Positions 36,807 to 46,660 of a DNA stretch of 64,000 bases are shown here, piece by piece (position 1 is the first letter of the stretch; every line of letters begins with the position of its first letter). This DNA is from Hathewaya proteolytica DSM 3090. GTDB lineage: Bacteria > Bacillota > Clostridia > Clostridiales > Clostridiaceae. Location of the stretch: positions 124,001 to 188,000 of the forward strand of contig NZ_FRAD01000004.1 in NCBI RefSeq assembly GCF_900142225.1, in the 5' to 3' direction. The notes under the pieces were generated by a model that ran no database searches, had not been told where the DNA came from, and saw nothing but the letters and a program-made list of their open reading frames with translations. The translations under genes and the position numbers were made by a program.

Positions 36807-37797
36807 AATTAATCTAGATAAAATAAGAAAAGATAAAAATTTCATAGATGAATTTGGAATAGAAGAGAATGAAGAGTTTTCAATTTTGGGGCAAGGGGAA
36901 TACAATATAAGTTATATTTTCAATTCAAAAAAATATAATAAAAAATTAGTCCTTAGAATTGCAACAGACAGTCAGATGGATTTAAACAATCAGATTGAAT
37001 ACGAATATAGAGCCTTAGAGCTATTACAAAATACTAAAAGAACTCCAAAGCCTATTTATTATGATGATAGTAAAAGGTTGTTACCTTATGGATTCTTGAT
37101 CATGGAGTATCTGCCAGGAAATTCTTTGGATTATAAAAAACATTTAAAAATTGCCGCGGAAATTTTAGCTGACATTCACAATGAAAATGTTCCAGAGGTT
37201 AATAATTTAATAAAACCAGAAAATCCAGTAAAAGCTATATATGAAGAATGCTTAAATATGTTTGGGAATTATAAGAAATCAAATTATACGGATGAAAGTA
37301 CTATAGATAAAATAGAAAATTTATTGGAAATAGGTAAAAATATAAGCAATGATGATATAGGACACAGAACCATAATAAATACAGAATTGAATTCAGGAAA
37401 TTTCCTTATAAATGGTGAAAATAAAGACAATTACTTGATAGATTGGGAGAAACCTGTATATGGGTATCCAGCTCAAGATTTAGGACATTTTTTAGCACCT
37501 ACAACAACCTTTTGGAAAACGGATGAGATTTTATCCAGGGATGAAATAGATTTTTTCATAAAAGAGTATTGTAAAAATTCTAATGAATATAAAGATGAAA
37601 ATGAACTATGGAAGTCAGTTAAAAATTATATTGCTATAAACTGTCTGAGAGGAATAACTTGGTGTTCAATGGCTTACGCAGAGTATCAGAATCCAGATAA
37701 ACTTATAGTCAATAAATATACTTATGAAAAAATTAAATCATATCTATCCACTGAGTTTTTAGATATGATAAAGAGAGAATATTTATATGGATATTAA
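36799..37797 (+). CDS. aminoglycoside-phosphotransferase/choline-kinase-like protein
   Basis: 332 residues. The kinase fold shows LGQGEYNISYIF (nucleotide loop), FLIMEYLPGNSL (hinge), HRTIINTELNSGNFLI in place of the usual catalytic HxDxxxxN loop, and YLIDWEKPVYGYPAQDLGH (metal aspartate). The catalytic aspartate position reads as N-T-E, so activity is uncertain. It probably phosphorylates a sugar or a small alcohol made or used by the adjoining transferases. Confidence 0.78.
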   Translation: MCRINLDKIRKDKNFIDEFGIEENEEFSILGQGEYNISYIFNSKKYNKKLVLRIATDSQMDLNNQIEYEYRALELLQNTKRTPKPIYYDDSKRLLPYGFLIMEYLPGNSLDYKKHLKIAAEILADIHNENVPEVNNLIKPENPVKAIYEECLNMFGNYKKSNYTDESTIDKIENLLEIGKNISNDDIGHRTIINTELNSGNFLINGENKDNYLIDWEKPVYGYPAQDLGHFLAPTTTFWKTDEILSRDEIDFFIKEYCKNSNEYKDENELWKSVKNYIAINCLRGITWCSMAYAEYQNPDKLIVNKYTYEKIKSYLSTEFLDMIKREYLYGY

Positions 37798-38479
37798 AGA
37801 AAAAAATAAAATTTCAATCATAATACCAGTATATAATGAGGCTAAAACAATAAATGAATTACTGCACAATATAGAGCAATTTAAAGCTTATAGCGAGATT
37901 ATATTTGTTGATGGTGGTAGTAATGATGGTACTAATAAAATAATTGAAAAATACCACAGGCTTGTTTACTCACCTAAAAAAGGTCGATCTTACCAAATGA
38001 ATTATGGAGCCACATTAGCAAAGGGAAAGATTTTATTGTTCTTACATGCAGATAGTTATTTATCTCATGATGCATTAGATAAAATTAACGTAATAATGTC
38101 TCAAGGTCATAAGGTAGGTTGCTTTAAAATAAAATTCAATAGTAAAAGTCCTATTATGAAAATATGTGGTTTTATGTCTAATCTTAGAGTTAGATTAAGG
38201 AATATAGCTTTTGGTGATCAAGGCATATTCATAGAAAGAAACTTTTTTTATAAACTAGGTGGGTTTGCGGAAATTCCTCTAATGGAAGATTATCAATTAT
38301 CAATTGATATAAAAAAAACTGGGGAGAAGATTGTAGTAGCAAATTCTATAATTGAAACTTCAGCCAGGCGATTTATAAAGCAAGGTAGGCTTAAGACTAT
38401 GATCAAGATGCAAAAAGCCCAACATATGTATAGAAAAGGTGTGGATATTGATAAAATCGTAGATTTATATAAACCATAG
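37787..38479 (+). CDS. TIGR04283-type glycosyltransferase (rSAM/selenodomain-associated transferase 2)
   Basis: 230 residues, GT-A family 2 fold: ISIIIPVYNEAKTINELL at the N terminus, VDGGSNDGT, then LHADSYL (the metal-binding DxD-like motif) and GDQGIFIERNFF. It overlaps the phosphotransferase gene by eleven bases. This family commonly occurs together with TIGR04282, as it does here. Confidence 0.87.
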   Translation: MDIKEKNKISIIIPVYNEAKTINELLHNIEQFKAYSEIIFVDGGSNDGTNKIIEKYHRLVYSPKKGRSYQMNYGATLAKGKILLFLHADSYLSHDALDKINVIMSQGHKVGCFKIKFNSKSPIMKICGFMSNLRVRLRNIAFGDQGIFIERNFFYKLGGFAEIPLMEDYQLSIDIKKTGEKIVVANSIIETSARRFIKQGRLKTMIKMQKAQHMYRKGVDIDKIVDLYKP

Positions 38480-38489
38480 GAGGAATATA

Positions 38490-39353
38490 ATGTCTAGAAA
38501 AATAATAATAGATTGTGATAATACTTTCGCAATAGATGGCTGTGATATTGATGATGGACATGCAATAATATATACATTAGCACAAGAAAATGTAGAAGTT
38601 TTAGGAATAAATACAACCTTTGGAAACCATAAAATATCTTTGGTTTATCCAAATACAATTAAGTTTATGAAAGATATTGGCTGCTCAAATATTCCAGTTT
38701 ATAAAGGAGCAAAATATTTTCATAAGAACAATGAGGCAGCAAAATTTTTAGTGAAAATGGCTAATCTCTATAAGGGTGAGCTATCTTTGATTGTTACAGG
38801 TTCACTAACAAACTTGTATCATGCTTGGCAAATTGACAATAGTTTTTATGACAAAATAGAAAGTATAGTTTTAATGGGGGGAATTACAGAACCACTAATC
38901 ATTAATACAAAATTGTTGAATGAATTGAATTTTTCCTGTAATCACAAAGCAGCTTTAAACGTAATGGAACATGGTAGAAACCTTATAATAGCCACTGGCA
39001 ACACTTGTTTAAGTTGTTTTTTCACTATAGAAAGATTTGAAAAGTTAAAAGATGGAAGCAAATTTGAAAAATGGCTATACCATGAAAGTGTTTATTGGTT
39101 TGAGAGAGAAAAAAAGGTTTACAAAAATAAAGGGATATACATATGGGACATTATAGCGGCGGCAGCAATGCTAAATCCACAACTATTTATAGAAGAAAAT
39201 GTAGAAATTTCTCCAGATAAAAAGAGTATAAAAAAAGGTATGCTTATAGGCAAAGGAGAAAAACGAAAAGTTATTATACCAAAAATAAAAAATGCAGATG
39301 AGTTTATAGAGCATGTATATGAACAATATAAGAAATTTGGAGAGAAATTTTAG
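38490..39353 (+). CDS. nucleoside hydrolase
   Basis: 287 residues. The N-terminal calcium-binding aspartate cluster reads IIDCDNTFAIDGCDIDDGHA, longer than the classical DxDxxxDD, but the same variant occurs in a known subgroup. LVTGSLTNLYHAW and SIVLMGGITEP follow. It cleaves N-glycosidic bonds of nucleosides to base and ribose. AGGAGG precedes ATG 38490; last gene of the transferase operon. Confidence 0.85.
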   Translation: MSRKIIIDCDNTFAIDGCDIDDGHAIIYTLAQENVEVLGINTTFGNHKISLVYPNTIKFMKDIGCSNIPVYKGAKYFHKNNEAAKFLVKMANLYKGELSLIVTGSLTNLYHAWQIDNSFYDKIESIVLMGGITEPLIINTKLLNELNFSCNHKAALNVMEHGRNLIIATGNTCLSCFFTIERFEKLKDGSKFEKWLYHESVYWFEREKKVYKNKGIYIWDIIAAAAMLNPQLFIEENVEISPDKKSIKKGMLIGKGEKRKVIIPKIKNADEFIEHVYEQYKKFGEKF

Positions 39354-39372
39354 TTTGAATAATAAATACAAT

Positions 39373-40425
39373 ATGAAAAGAGGTGTTATCATAAAAAGAA
39401 AAACTATTAAACTATTTAAACGTTGTGTACTAGGTATACTATTTATGATATTAATAGGTCTAATTTTTCCTACTTGGACTCCTAGAATTAAAGGAGAAAA
39501 TAGTATTAGTCAGCTTGACTACATTGAGATTAATGGAACAAAGTTAGCTGTTATGATACGAGGATATAAAAAGGATAATCCTATTATTATGGTTGTACAT
39601 GGTGGTCCTTGCTGTTCAGAAATTCCATACATCAGAAAATATCAAAAAGAACTTGAAAAAAAGTTTACCATTATTCACTATGATCAGCGGGGAAGCGGAA
39701 AATCATATCACTTTTTGGAGGATTATTCAAAGATATCTTCAGCTTTGTTAGTGGAAGACTTGGTTAAACTATCTCAGGAAATATCAAAACGATTTAATAA
39801 TAAGCAAATTATTTTAATGGGTCATTCTTTTGGTACATACCTTTCCATGCAAGCCATAGCACAGTCTCCTGAATTATACAAAGCATATGCGGGAATTGGA
39901 CAGGTTGCTGATCAAATTACAGGAGAGTTAGATAATCTTAATTATTGCATAGAAATAGCAAAAGCAAAACATAATGAATCTGACGTTGCTTATCTTGAAG
40001 GATTACGGAATTCAATTGCTAGGGGTGAAATCAATACACCGCGAAATTATGTGAGAAAATATGGTGGTGCGGCACGTAAAATTAATGAAACAAAGGATAT
40101 GACCACAGGTCTACTTTTTAACTCAGAATACAATTTACTAGATACAATTGGATATGCTTTGGGTGTAATAAGATTTCAGGATATTTTACTGGAAAATCAG
40201 CTAAAAAATCCATTAAGAAAGTTAGTGGAACATGTTGAAATACCTGTTTACTTTATTATGGGACAATATGACCACATGACTTCAACTGCAGCTGCACAAG
40301 AATACTTTAATTCCATTGTGGCTCCACAAAAAGAATTTATTATTTATGAAGGAGCTGCACATTATCCGCAACTAGAAGAAAAAGAAAAGTTCTACAATTG
40401 GATATGTGATACATTTGCAAAATAG
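39373..40425 (+). CDS. alpha/beta hydrolase (proline-iminopeptidase-like), membrane-anchored
   Basis: About 350 residues. One N-terminal helix (CVLGILFMILIGLIFP) should anchor it. Then VVHGGPCCSEIPY (oxyanion region), YDQRGSGKS, the nucleophile elbow GHSFGTYLSM, an acid in FIMGQYDHMT and the histidine in GAAHYPQ: a full triad. The only ATG (39373) lacks a ribosome site, while AAAGAGG sits before ATA AAA AGA at 39391, so initiation is odd. Confidence 0.8.
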   Translation: MKRGVIIKRKTIKLFKRCVLGILFMILIGLIFPTWTPRIKGENSISQLDYIEINGTKLAVMIRGYKKDNPIIMVVHGGPCCSEIPYIRKYQKELEKKFTIIHYDQRGSGKSYHFLEDYSKISSALLVEDLVKLSQEISKRFNNKQIILMGHSFGTYLSMQAIAQSPELYKAYAGIGQVADQITGELDNLNYCIEIAKAKHNESDVAYLEGLRNSIARGEINTPRNYVRKYGGAARKINETKDMTTGLLFNSEYNLLDTIGYALGVIRFQDILLENQLKNPLRKLVEHVEIPVYFIMGQYDHMTSTAAAQEYFNSIVAPQKEFIIYEGAAHYPQLEEKEKFYNWICDTFAK

Positions 40426-40481
40426 GATAAGATATACCAAAATGAATCGGTGGTAAATTTAAAATAGGTTGAGGTGGAATA

Positions 40482-40740
40482 ATGATTAGATTAGAAGAAA
40501 TAACACCAGATAATTGGAGAGAAGAGTTGAAAGTTGCTCAGTCACAGAAAGATTTTGTATCAAATGATATGTCATTATTAGCTAGAGCTTATGCTTATCG
40601 AAATGATAGAAGCAGGGCATTATTCATTTACAATGATGACTTACCAATTGGCATTGGCACTATATTATGATTGTGATCCTTTGAATGCATATGATGATGG
40701 TAAGTATAATATTAAAAATATATTAATTTTATTTTAACAA
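40482..40740 (+). pseudogene. truncated GNAT acetyltransferase
   Basis: The N terminus MIRLEEITPDNWREELKVAQ and ALFIYNDDLPIGI is that of a GNAT N-acetyltransferase. At about 40655 the frame shifts: the other frame continues ALALYYDCDPLNAYDDGKYN. The acetyl-CoA-binding loop (RxxGxG/A) is missing. 40741-40970 contains nothing I can name. Confidence 0.6.
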
Positions 40741-40970
40741 AGTGGCAAGTATACAATTCTGTAAAATATACCATATGACAGTGGTAAATATGATGTGATA
40801 AAAAGTAGAATTGTTGCAATTAAGTAGATACAAGCTTTGGGTTCATTGAAAAAAAATATTTAAGATAAAAGATTTTTTTGAATGATAGAATATGTTATTT
40901 TTTTGTTAAAATAATATCATTCGTATAGATTTAATAAATAGATAAGTCAAATAGTATAGAAATATTCAAT

Positions 40971-41000
40971 TAGACAAACTTTGAAGGTAGGGTCTATAAT
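40971..41000 (+). promoter_or_regulatory. promoter of the ABC transporter operon
   Basis: TAGACA, 18 nt, TATAAT, about 40 bases before the start codon. Confidence 0.65.
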
Positions 41001-41039
41001 AACCGTGGAAAAACAATACTTATACTTAGGAGGAAATTT

Positions 41040-42695
41040 ATGAAACTAAGAAAAAAAGTTTTGGCGGTTCTTTTAGCAGCTGTATTAGCCATAGGTACTG
41101 GATGTAATGCAGCAGGGGATAAAAATGGAGCGACAAAAAACGACACTAAGAAGACACAATATTCAAGTAAAAATGGAGATGTTATGGTGTTAACACTATT
41201 CCAAAATCCAAAGACGCTTGATATTCAAAAAACAAATGCTGATTATTTTATCCCACTTCAGATTTATGATCGTTTGGTTGAAGTAAAAGTAAGCGATTCT
41301 GGAGAAACAGAAGTTATACCAAGTTTAGCAGAAAAATGGGATATCAGTAATGATGGATTAGTATATACATTCCATTTAAGAAAGGGAGTTAAATTCCATA
41401 ATGGTGAAGAGTTCAAGGCAGATGACGTGCTTTTTACTATTGATAAGGCAGTAAATCCAGATGAAGCATGTGTTAACGCTTCTCAATTTGCAGATATAAA
41501 AGGATATCAGGATAGATTAGATGGAAAATCAAAGGTTATTGAAGGGGTAAAGGTAACTGATGATTACACAGTGCAGATAACTCTAGAGAAACCTTCATCT
41601 TCATTTTTAGCAAGTCTTACAGGTGCACCAGCATCTATATTTAACCGTAAAGCTGTTGAAGAAGGAAAAGATAAGTTTGGCTTTGAACCTAAATACACAG
41701 TTGGTACTGGATATATGAAATTCAAAGATTGGACACAAGATAAAGAAATTAATTTAGTAAAAAATGATGATTACTTCAATGGACCAGCAAAAATCGGCGG
41801 AGTAAGATACTTAATGAATATTGATAAGTCTACAGAGCGAATGATGTTTGAAAATGGTGAGTTAGATTACATGAAACTTAGTCCAGAAAATCTAGATTAT
41901 TTTAAGGGAAATGAATTATGGAAGAAAAATATTGGTACACATCTTCCACCAAGCATGGATTACTTCCTATTTAATCAGAATGACAAATTCCTTGCAGATG
42001 AAAACATTCGTAAAGCAGTTCAACTGGCAATTAATCGTGATTTAATGAATAAGACTTTTTATAATGGCGAGGGTATAATATTAAATGGTGTACTTCCACC
42101 AGCAATTCCTGGATACAATGATAAACAACCTAAAATACAATACAATCTAGAAGAAGCAAAGGCTTTATTGAAAAAAGCAGGTCATGAAAATGATGTGAAA
42201 TTGACACTTCTTCAGAATGGTGAAAGTGAATACACACACCCAATGAATGAAATGGTACAATCTATGTTAGCTGAAGTTGGAATAAAAGTTGAGATTAAAA
42301 ATATGGATATGACAAGCTTCTGGGATACAGTATCAAAGGGCGAAGGTTTTTCTATGTACCTAGGGCCTGTAACTGCAGACGTGCCAGATCCAGGTCAGTT
42401 CTTTACAACTTTCACAGTTGAAAATAGTAAGTCTAATGGATACAACATAAAAGACAAAGATTTAAGTAAAAAAATTGAAGAAGCAAACGGAATTTTAGAT
42501 GCCAATGAGAGAATAAAGGCTTTGCAGGATTTGGAAAAGGTTATTACAAGCGAAAAATCATTGTACCTTCCTATAGTTGGCAAAAAAATGAATTACATTA
42601 TTAGCCCAAGACTTAAGAATTTCAAGCTTGGTTGGCAAGGATGGGTTTGCTGTTCAACTCATGATGTGGAAATTGACAAGTCATACAATAAATAA
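41040..42695 (+). CDS. ABC transporter substrate-binding lipoprotein (peptide/nickel family)
   Basis: 551 residues. A signal peptide ends at a lipobox-like GTGC near 19-22; the SBP_bac_5 fold follows with PSLAEKWDISNDGLVYTFHL and the signature RKGVKFHNGEEFKADDVLFT. It captures an oligopeptide, dipeptide or similar ligand and passes it to the two permeases encoded next. AGGAGG precedes ATG. A stem-loop after the gene should make this subunit more abundant than the others. Confidence 0.92.
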   Translation: MKLRKKVLAVLLAAVLAIGTGCNAAGDKNGATKNDTKKTQYSSKNGDVMVLTLFQNPKTLDIQKTNADYFIPLQIYDRLVEVKVSDSGETEVIPSLAEKWDISNDGLVYTFHLRKGVKFHNGEEFKADDVLFTIDKAVNPDEACVNASQFADIKGYQDRLDGKSKVIEGVKVTDDYTVQITLEKPSSSFLASLTGAPASIFNRKAVEEGKDKFGFEPKYTVGTGYMKFKDWTQDKEINLVKNDDYFNGPAKIGGVRYLMNIDKSTERMMFENGELDYMKLSPENLDYFKGNELWKKNIGTHLPPSMDYFLFNQNDKFLADENIRKAVQLAINRDLMNKTFYNGEGIILNGVLPPAIPGYNDKQPKIQYNLEEAKALLKKAGHENDVKLTLLQNGESEYTHPMNEMVQSMLAEVGIKVEIKNMDMTSFWDTVSKGEGFSMYLGPVTADVPDPGQFFTTFTVENSKSNGYNIKDKDLSKKIEEANGILDANERIKALQDLEKVITSEKSLYLPIVGKKMNYIISPRLKNFKLGWQGWVCCSTHDVEIDKSYNK

Positions 42696-42713
42696 AATAG
42701 AGTATCAATAATT

Positions 42714-42745
42714 GAAAGGTCATTCTCTGTGATGACCTTTTATTA
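42714..42745 (+). terminator. partial terminator inside the ABC operon
   Basis: AAAGGTCAT / ATGACCTTT stem with eight-base loop, short T-rich tail. Confidence 0.75.
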
Positions 42746-42761
42746 TAGTTAGGAGAAGAAA

Positions 42762-43682
42762 ATGCAAAAATACATAGCGAAAAGAATTTTGGTATCAATT
42801 CCAATCATTCTAGGTGTTATCTTGATTACCTTTATCCTCATGAATTTGATTCCTGGTAATGCAGTTACGGCAATGATGCAAAATAAAATAAACAATAAAA
42901 CGGTGGCCCGTGTAGAAGCCCAAATGCATTTGAATGACCCTATACCAGTGCGGTTTGGTCGTTATGTGAAAGACCTTATGCATGGAGATCTGGGAAAGTC
43001 TATAATTATGAATCAACCCGTATCGCAGTTAATTAAAAATGCATTTCCTAATACTTTAAAACTAGCAATGTCCGCTATATTGTTTGCTTGGGTTTTTGGC
43101 ATTCCCATTGGGGTTTTTACGGCATTACACAAGAATACATGGTTGGATAAACTTTTTATGGGAGTATCATTAGTGGGAATCTCTATGCCAACTTTTTCAG
43201 TGGGTATTATTTTGCAGTATTTAGTAGCCTACAAATTAAAATGGACTCCCATTAGTGGCTTCTCCTCTTTAGCACATTTAATACTTCCATCTATAGTACT
43301 TGGGTGGAGCATGGCAGGAGAGATTTCACGATTAATTCGTACAAACTTAATTGATGTTATTAATGCAGATTATATAACAACTGCAAAAGCAAAGGGGCAA
43401 AGTTACCTTGGGATTGTGGTGTTTCATGCATTAAAAATGTCTATTCTTCCAGTGATAACTATTATGATGTTACAATTTACTTCATTACTTGGAGGGGCAT
43501 TGATTACCGAGAATATTTTTGGAATTCCTGGCATTGGAACGTTATCTATTTCTGCACTTACCAATCGTGACATACCATTATTACAGGGAACAATTATTCT
43601 AAGTACCATGATTATTATCGTAGGAAATCTAATTGCAGATATTATTTATGCATTGATTGACCCAAGAATACGTTACGATTAG
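42762..43682 (+). CDS. peptide ABC transporter permease (DppB/OppB type)
   Basis: 306 residues, six membrane segments. The N terminus YIAKRILVSIPIILGVILIT is typical of OppB-like subunits; the EAA loop contacting the ATPases is DYITTAKAKGQS (about 203-214), and TENIFGIPGIG follows. Works with the next gene as a heterodimeric pore. Confidence 0.93.
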   Translation: MQKYIAKRILVSIPIILGVILITFILMNLIPGNAVTAMMQNKINNKTVARVEAQMHLNDPIPVRFGRYVKDLMHGDLGKSIIMNQPVSQLIKNAFPNTLKLAMSAILFAWVFGIPIGVFTALHKNTWLDKLFMGVSLVGISMPTFSVGIILQYLVAYKLKWTPISGFSSLAHLILPSIVLGWSMAGEISRLIRTNLIDVINADYITTAKAKGQSYLGIVVFHALKMSILPVITIMMLQFTSLLGGALITENIFGIPGIGTLSISALTNRDIPLLQGTIILSTMIIIVGNLIADIIYALIDPRIRYD

Positions 43683-43693
43683 GAGGAATGACA

Positions 43694-44554
43694 ATGAAAA
43701 TAAACTTCAAAAAAACAGGAAAAATACTGGTGCAATATATGAAAAAAGATCCTGTGGGATTTATTAGTTGTATTATGATTATCATTTTTATTCTTCTGGC
43801 CATATTTGCAGACTATGTAACACCTTATGGTATTAATGAAACCCAGTATAATGCAGTAAGACAAGCACCTTCAGCTCAACATATTTTAGGCACAGACGAA
43901 TTAAGTAGGGACATATTTAGTCGAATATTATATGCGTCTAGAGTATCATTGGTTATCGGTTTTGTACCCACTACTATAAATTTGATTATTGGTGCTATCC
44001 TTGGAATGATTTCAGGTATGTCCTCAAAAATAGTGGATACAATTATCATGAGAATCGTTGACGTAGTACTTTCATATCCCTTTATGATTTTGGCAATGGC
44101 AATCGTCTATAATCTAGGGGCGAGTACAAAAAACTTATTCCTTACGTTGATTTTAGTAGGATGGGCAGGTGTTGCCAGGACAGTTAGGGCACAGACATTG
44201 TCGTTAAAAAGTAGTACATATATTGAGGCAGCACGTTCTATGGGTGTTAGCAAATGGAAAATTATGATCCGACATATTCTGCCCAATATTCGTCCCATGT
44301 TAATGGTAATATACACAATGTCAATTCCAACCGCCATTTTATCTGAGGCGGGATTAAGCTTCCTGGGATTTGGAGCTCAGCCACCACAGACAAGTCTTGG
44401 AGTAATGGTTTCCAAAGGTAGAAATTATCTTTTTGATGCACCATGGATTTCATTGGCACCGGCTATATACATTTTAGTTATTTCGTTGTGTTTAAATTTC
44501 TTTGGAGATAGTTTGAGGGATATTCTTGATCCTAACCGAACAGAAGAAAAGTAG
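43694..44554 (+). CDS. peptide ABC transporter permease (DppC/OppC type)
   Basis: 286 residues from ATG 43694, eight bases after GGAGG (ATG 43688 is too close). The loop HILGTDELSRDIFSRILYA is the OppC signature, and the EAA loop is YIEAARSMGVSKWKIMIRHI. LSFLGFGAQPPQTSLG near the C terminus is also diagnostic. Confidence 0.93.
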   Translation: MKINFKKTGKILVQYMKKDPVGFISCIMIIIFILLAIFADYVTPYGINETQYNAVRQAPSAQHILGTDELSRDIFSRILYASRVSLVIGFVPTTINLIIGAILGMISGMSSKIVDTIIMRIVDVVLSYPFMILAMAIVYNLGASTKNLFLTLILVGWAGVARTVRAQTLSLKSSTYIEAARSMGVSKWKIMIRHILPNIRPMLMVIYTMSIPTAILSEAGLSFLGFGAQPPQTSLGVMVSKGRNYLFDAPWISLAPAIYILVISLCLNFFGDSLRDILDPNRTEEK

Positions 44555-44566
44555 AGGTATAAAGTG

Positions 44567-45544
44567 ATGGACGATATATTATTACAAATTAAAAATATGA
44601 CCATTGGTGATCCAAAATCTAAAAATGCCATCGTAGAAAATCTCGATTTGCGAGTAAAGAAAAAAGAAATCGTTGGCATTGTTGGAGAGTCGGGTTGTGG
44701 TAAGAGCATGACTAGTCAGGCAATTATGAAGCTACTTCCCTCTAATATTAAAATTAGAGAGGGGCAAATTTTATTTAATGGAAAGGACCTTGTAGAGATA
44801 AGCGAGAAGGATATGAAAAAGATTAGGGGAAAAGACATCTCAATGATGTTTCAAGAACCTACAAGGGCTCTTCACCCGCTTCATCGAGTAGGGAAGCAGA
44901 TTGAAGAAACATTAAAAATTCATACTAATTTATCAAAGCAAGATGCCAAAAAGAAAACTTTGGAATTGATGAAGGCAGTAGGAATCCCAAATCCAGAAAT
45001 GCGGTATAATCAATACCCTCACCAATTGTCAGGGGGGTTGAATCAAAGAATTATGATTGCCATGGCTATTGCACTAGATTCTCCGCTTCTAATTGCAGAT
45101 GAACCTACAACTGCTTTAGATGTAACTATTCAAGCGCAGATTTTACAGTTGCTTCGTTCGTTAAGAAAAAAATTTGCTATATCAATAATTCTGATTTCAC
45201 ATGACTTAGCTGTTATTTGTGAAAATTGTGATTACACCTATGTAATGTATTGTGGTCAAATTGTTGAGGCTGCTCCCATAAAGACTTTTCTGGAGAGTCC
45301 AAAACATCCATATACAAAAGCCTTAATTGAGGCGTGCCCTAATCCAGATAAAAAGATAGAACAACTTCATCCCATAGAAGGTGTAGTACCAACTATGGAC
45401 GATATTCCTGAAGGATGTAGGTTTGCAGAACGTTGCCCATATAAAACGGAACAATGCACAAAAGAAAATCTTGAAATGTATTCACAGAAAGACGGAGCTT
45501 TTGTGAGATGTTTTTTGTATAGGGGGGATACAGCAAATGGGTAA
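44567..45544 (+). CDS. peptide ABC transporter ATP-binding protein (DppD/OppD type)
   Basis: 325 residues. Walker A is GESGCGKSMT, the signature is LSGGLNQR and Walker B is LLIADEPTTALD. The C-terminal oligopeptide region has CRFAERCPY with Fe-S-type cysteines. I choose ATG 44567 over GTG 44564. It overlaps the next gene by eight bases. Confidence 0.93.
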   Translation: MDDILLQIKNMTIGDPKSKNAIVENLDLRVKKKEIVGIVGESGCGKSMTSQAIMKLLPSNIKIREGQILFNGKDLVEISEKDMKKIRGKDISMMFQEPTRALHPLHRVGKQIEETLKIHTNLSKQDAKKKTLELMKAVGIPNPEMRYNQYPHQLSGGLNQRIMIAMAIALDSPLLIADEPTTALDVTIQAQILQLLRSLRKKFAISIILISHDLAVICENCDYTYVMYCGQIVEAAPIKTFLESPKHPYTKALIEACPNPDKKIEQLHPIEGVVPTMDDIPEGCRFAERCPYKTEQCTKENLEMYSQKDGAFVRCFLYRGDTANG

Positions 45545-46508
45545 GAATTTGATTGAGGTAAAGGGTGTTAGTAAAACATTTGTCAGTAGAGAAGTTTTTG
45601 GCAGAAAGAAAAAAAACAGTGTATTACATAATGTAGATTTGACAATATACGAAAATGAAACCTTAGGTTTAGTTGGGGAATCAGGGTGCGGTAAAACAAC
45701 ATTAGGTCGAATAATTATGGGAATTGAGACACCAACGGAAGGGAATATTTACTTTCGTGAAAAAAATATATTTCATAAGGGAAAAATGGAGTTAGAGGTA
45801 CGAAAAAACATACAGATGGTTTTCCAAGACTCTTATGCTTCCTTAGATTCTAAAATGAAGGTCCAAGATATACTTTTAGAACCACTCATAGCGAACAAAA
45901 TCGGAAATACCATGGAAGAAAAAAAAGCAAAGGTAAAAGAATTATTAAAAATAGTAGGACTTGATGAAATTCACATGAAACGCTATCCACACCAATTTTC
46001 AGGTGGACAGAGGCAAAGGATAGGAATCGCAAGAGCCTTGGCATTAGAACCAGAATTTATAGTTTGCGATGAACCTGTGTCGGCTTTAGATGTATCTGTA
46101 CAAGCTCAAATACTTAATCTGATGAAAAAGATTCAGAAGGAAAAGACCTTTAGTAATTTGTTTATTTCTCATGACTTAGGCGTGGTAAGATACATTGCCC
46201 ATAGGGTTGCAATCATGTATTTAGGAAGAATATGTGAGGTAGGCCCAACAGAGGAAGTGTATAATCATCCTAGACATCCTTATACGGAATATTTGATTCA
46301 GTCAGTTCCTAAAATGCAGATTCCTAATTGGCAGAATGAAAATGTAAGTGAAGGCAATTGTATAGCTAGTGAAGCCAATGCAAAGGAACAGGGTACAGGC
46401 TGTCCATTCTATTCAAGATGCAAGTATAGTACTGAAATATGCAAAAAAGAGTTGCCAAGACAAGAAGAAATACATGGAGTAAAATTTTATTGTCACTATG
46501 GGTTATAA
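45537..46508 (+). CDS. peptide ABC transporter ATP-binding protein (DppF/OppF type)
   Basis: 323 residues. Walker A GESGCGKTT, signature FSGGQRQR, Walker B FIVCDEPVSALD; C-terminal GCPFYSRCKYSTEICKKE. It pairs with the preceding ATPase. Last gene of the operon. Confidence 0.93.
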   Translation: MGKNLIEVKGVSKTFVSREVFGRKKKNSVLHNVDLTIYENETLGLVGESGCGKTTLGRIIMGIETPTEGNIYFREKNIFHKGKMELEVRKNIQMVFQDSYASLDSKMKVQDILLEPLIANKIGNTMEEKKAKVKELLKIVGLDEIHMKRYPHQFSGGQRQRIGIARALALEPEFIVCDEPVSALDVSVQAQILNLMKKIQKEKTFSNLFISHDLGVVRYIAHRVAIMYLGRICEVGPTEEVYNHPRHPYTEYLIQSVPKMQIPNWQNENVSEGNCIASEANAKEQGTGCPFYSRCKYSTEICKKELPRQEEIHGVKFYCHYGL

Positions 46509-46538
46509 AAAAACATAGTAGTTGCAATTACAACATAG

Positions 46539-46578
46539 AAAAAACGGATTTAGAGGAAAAGCCCTAAATCCGTTTTTT
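46539..46578 (+). terminator. terminator of the ABC operon
   Basis: AAAAAACGGATTTAG / CTAAATCCGTTTTTT, a long perfect stem. Confidence 0.92.
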
Positions 46579-46660
46579 AATATCTTTGTATTTCTATTGA
46601 TAGTTGTGCTAGTATATATATTGTTAGAGTAGAATTTAGGAGAAGGAGGGATAGAAAAAT

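Noticed and set aside
36132..38479. True arsenosugar pathway
   Set aside because: No arsM, arsS-like radical SAM or arsenic regulator in the window; only the family label suggests it.
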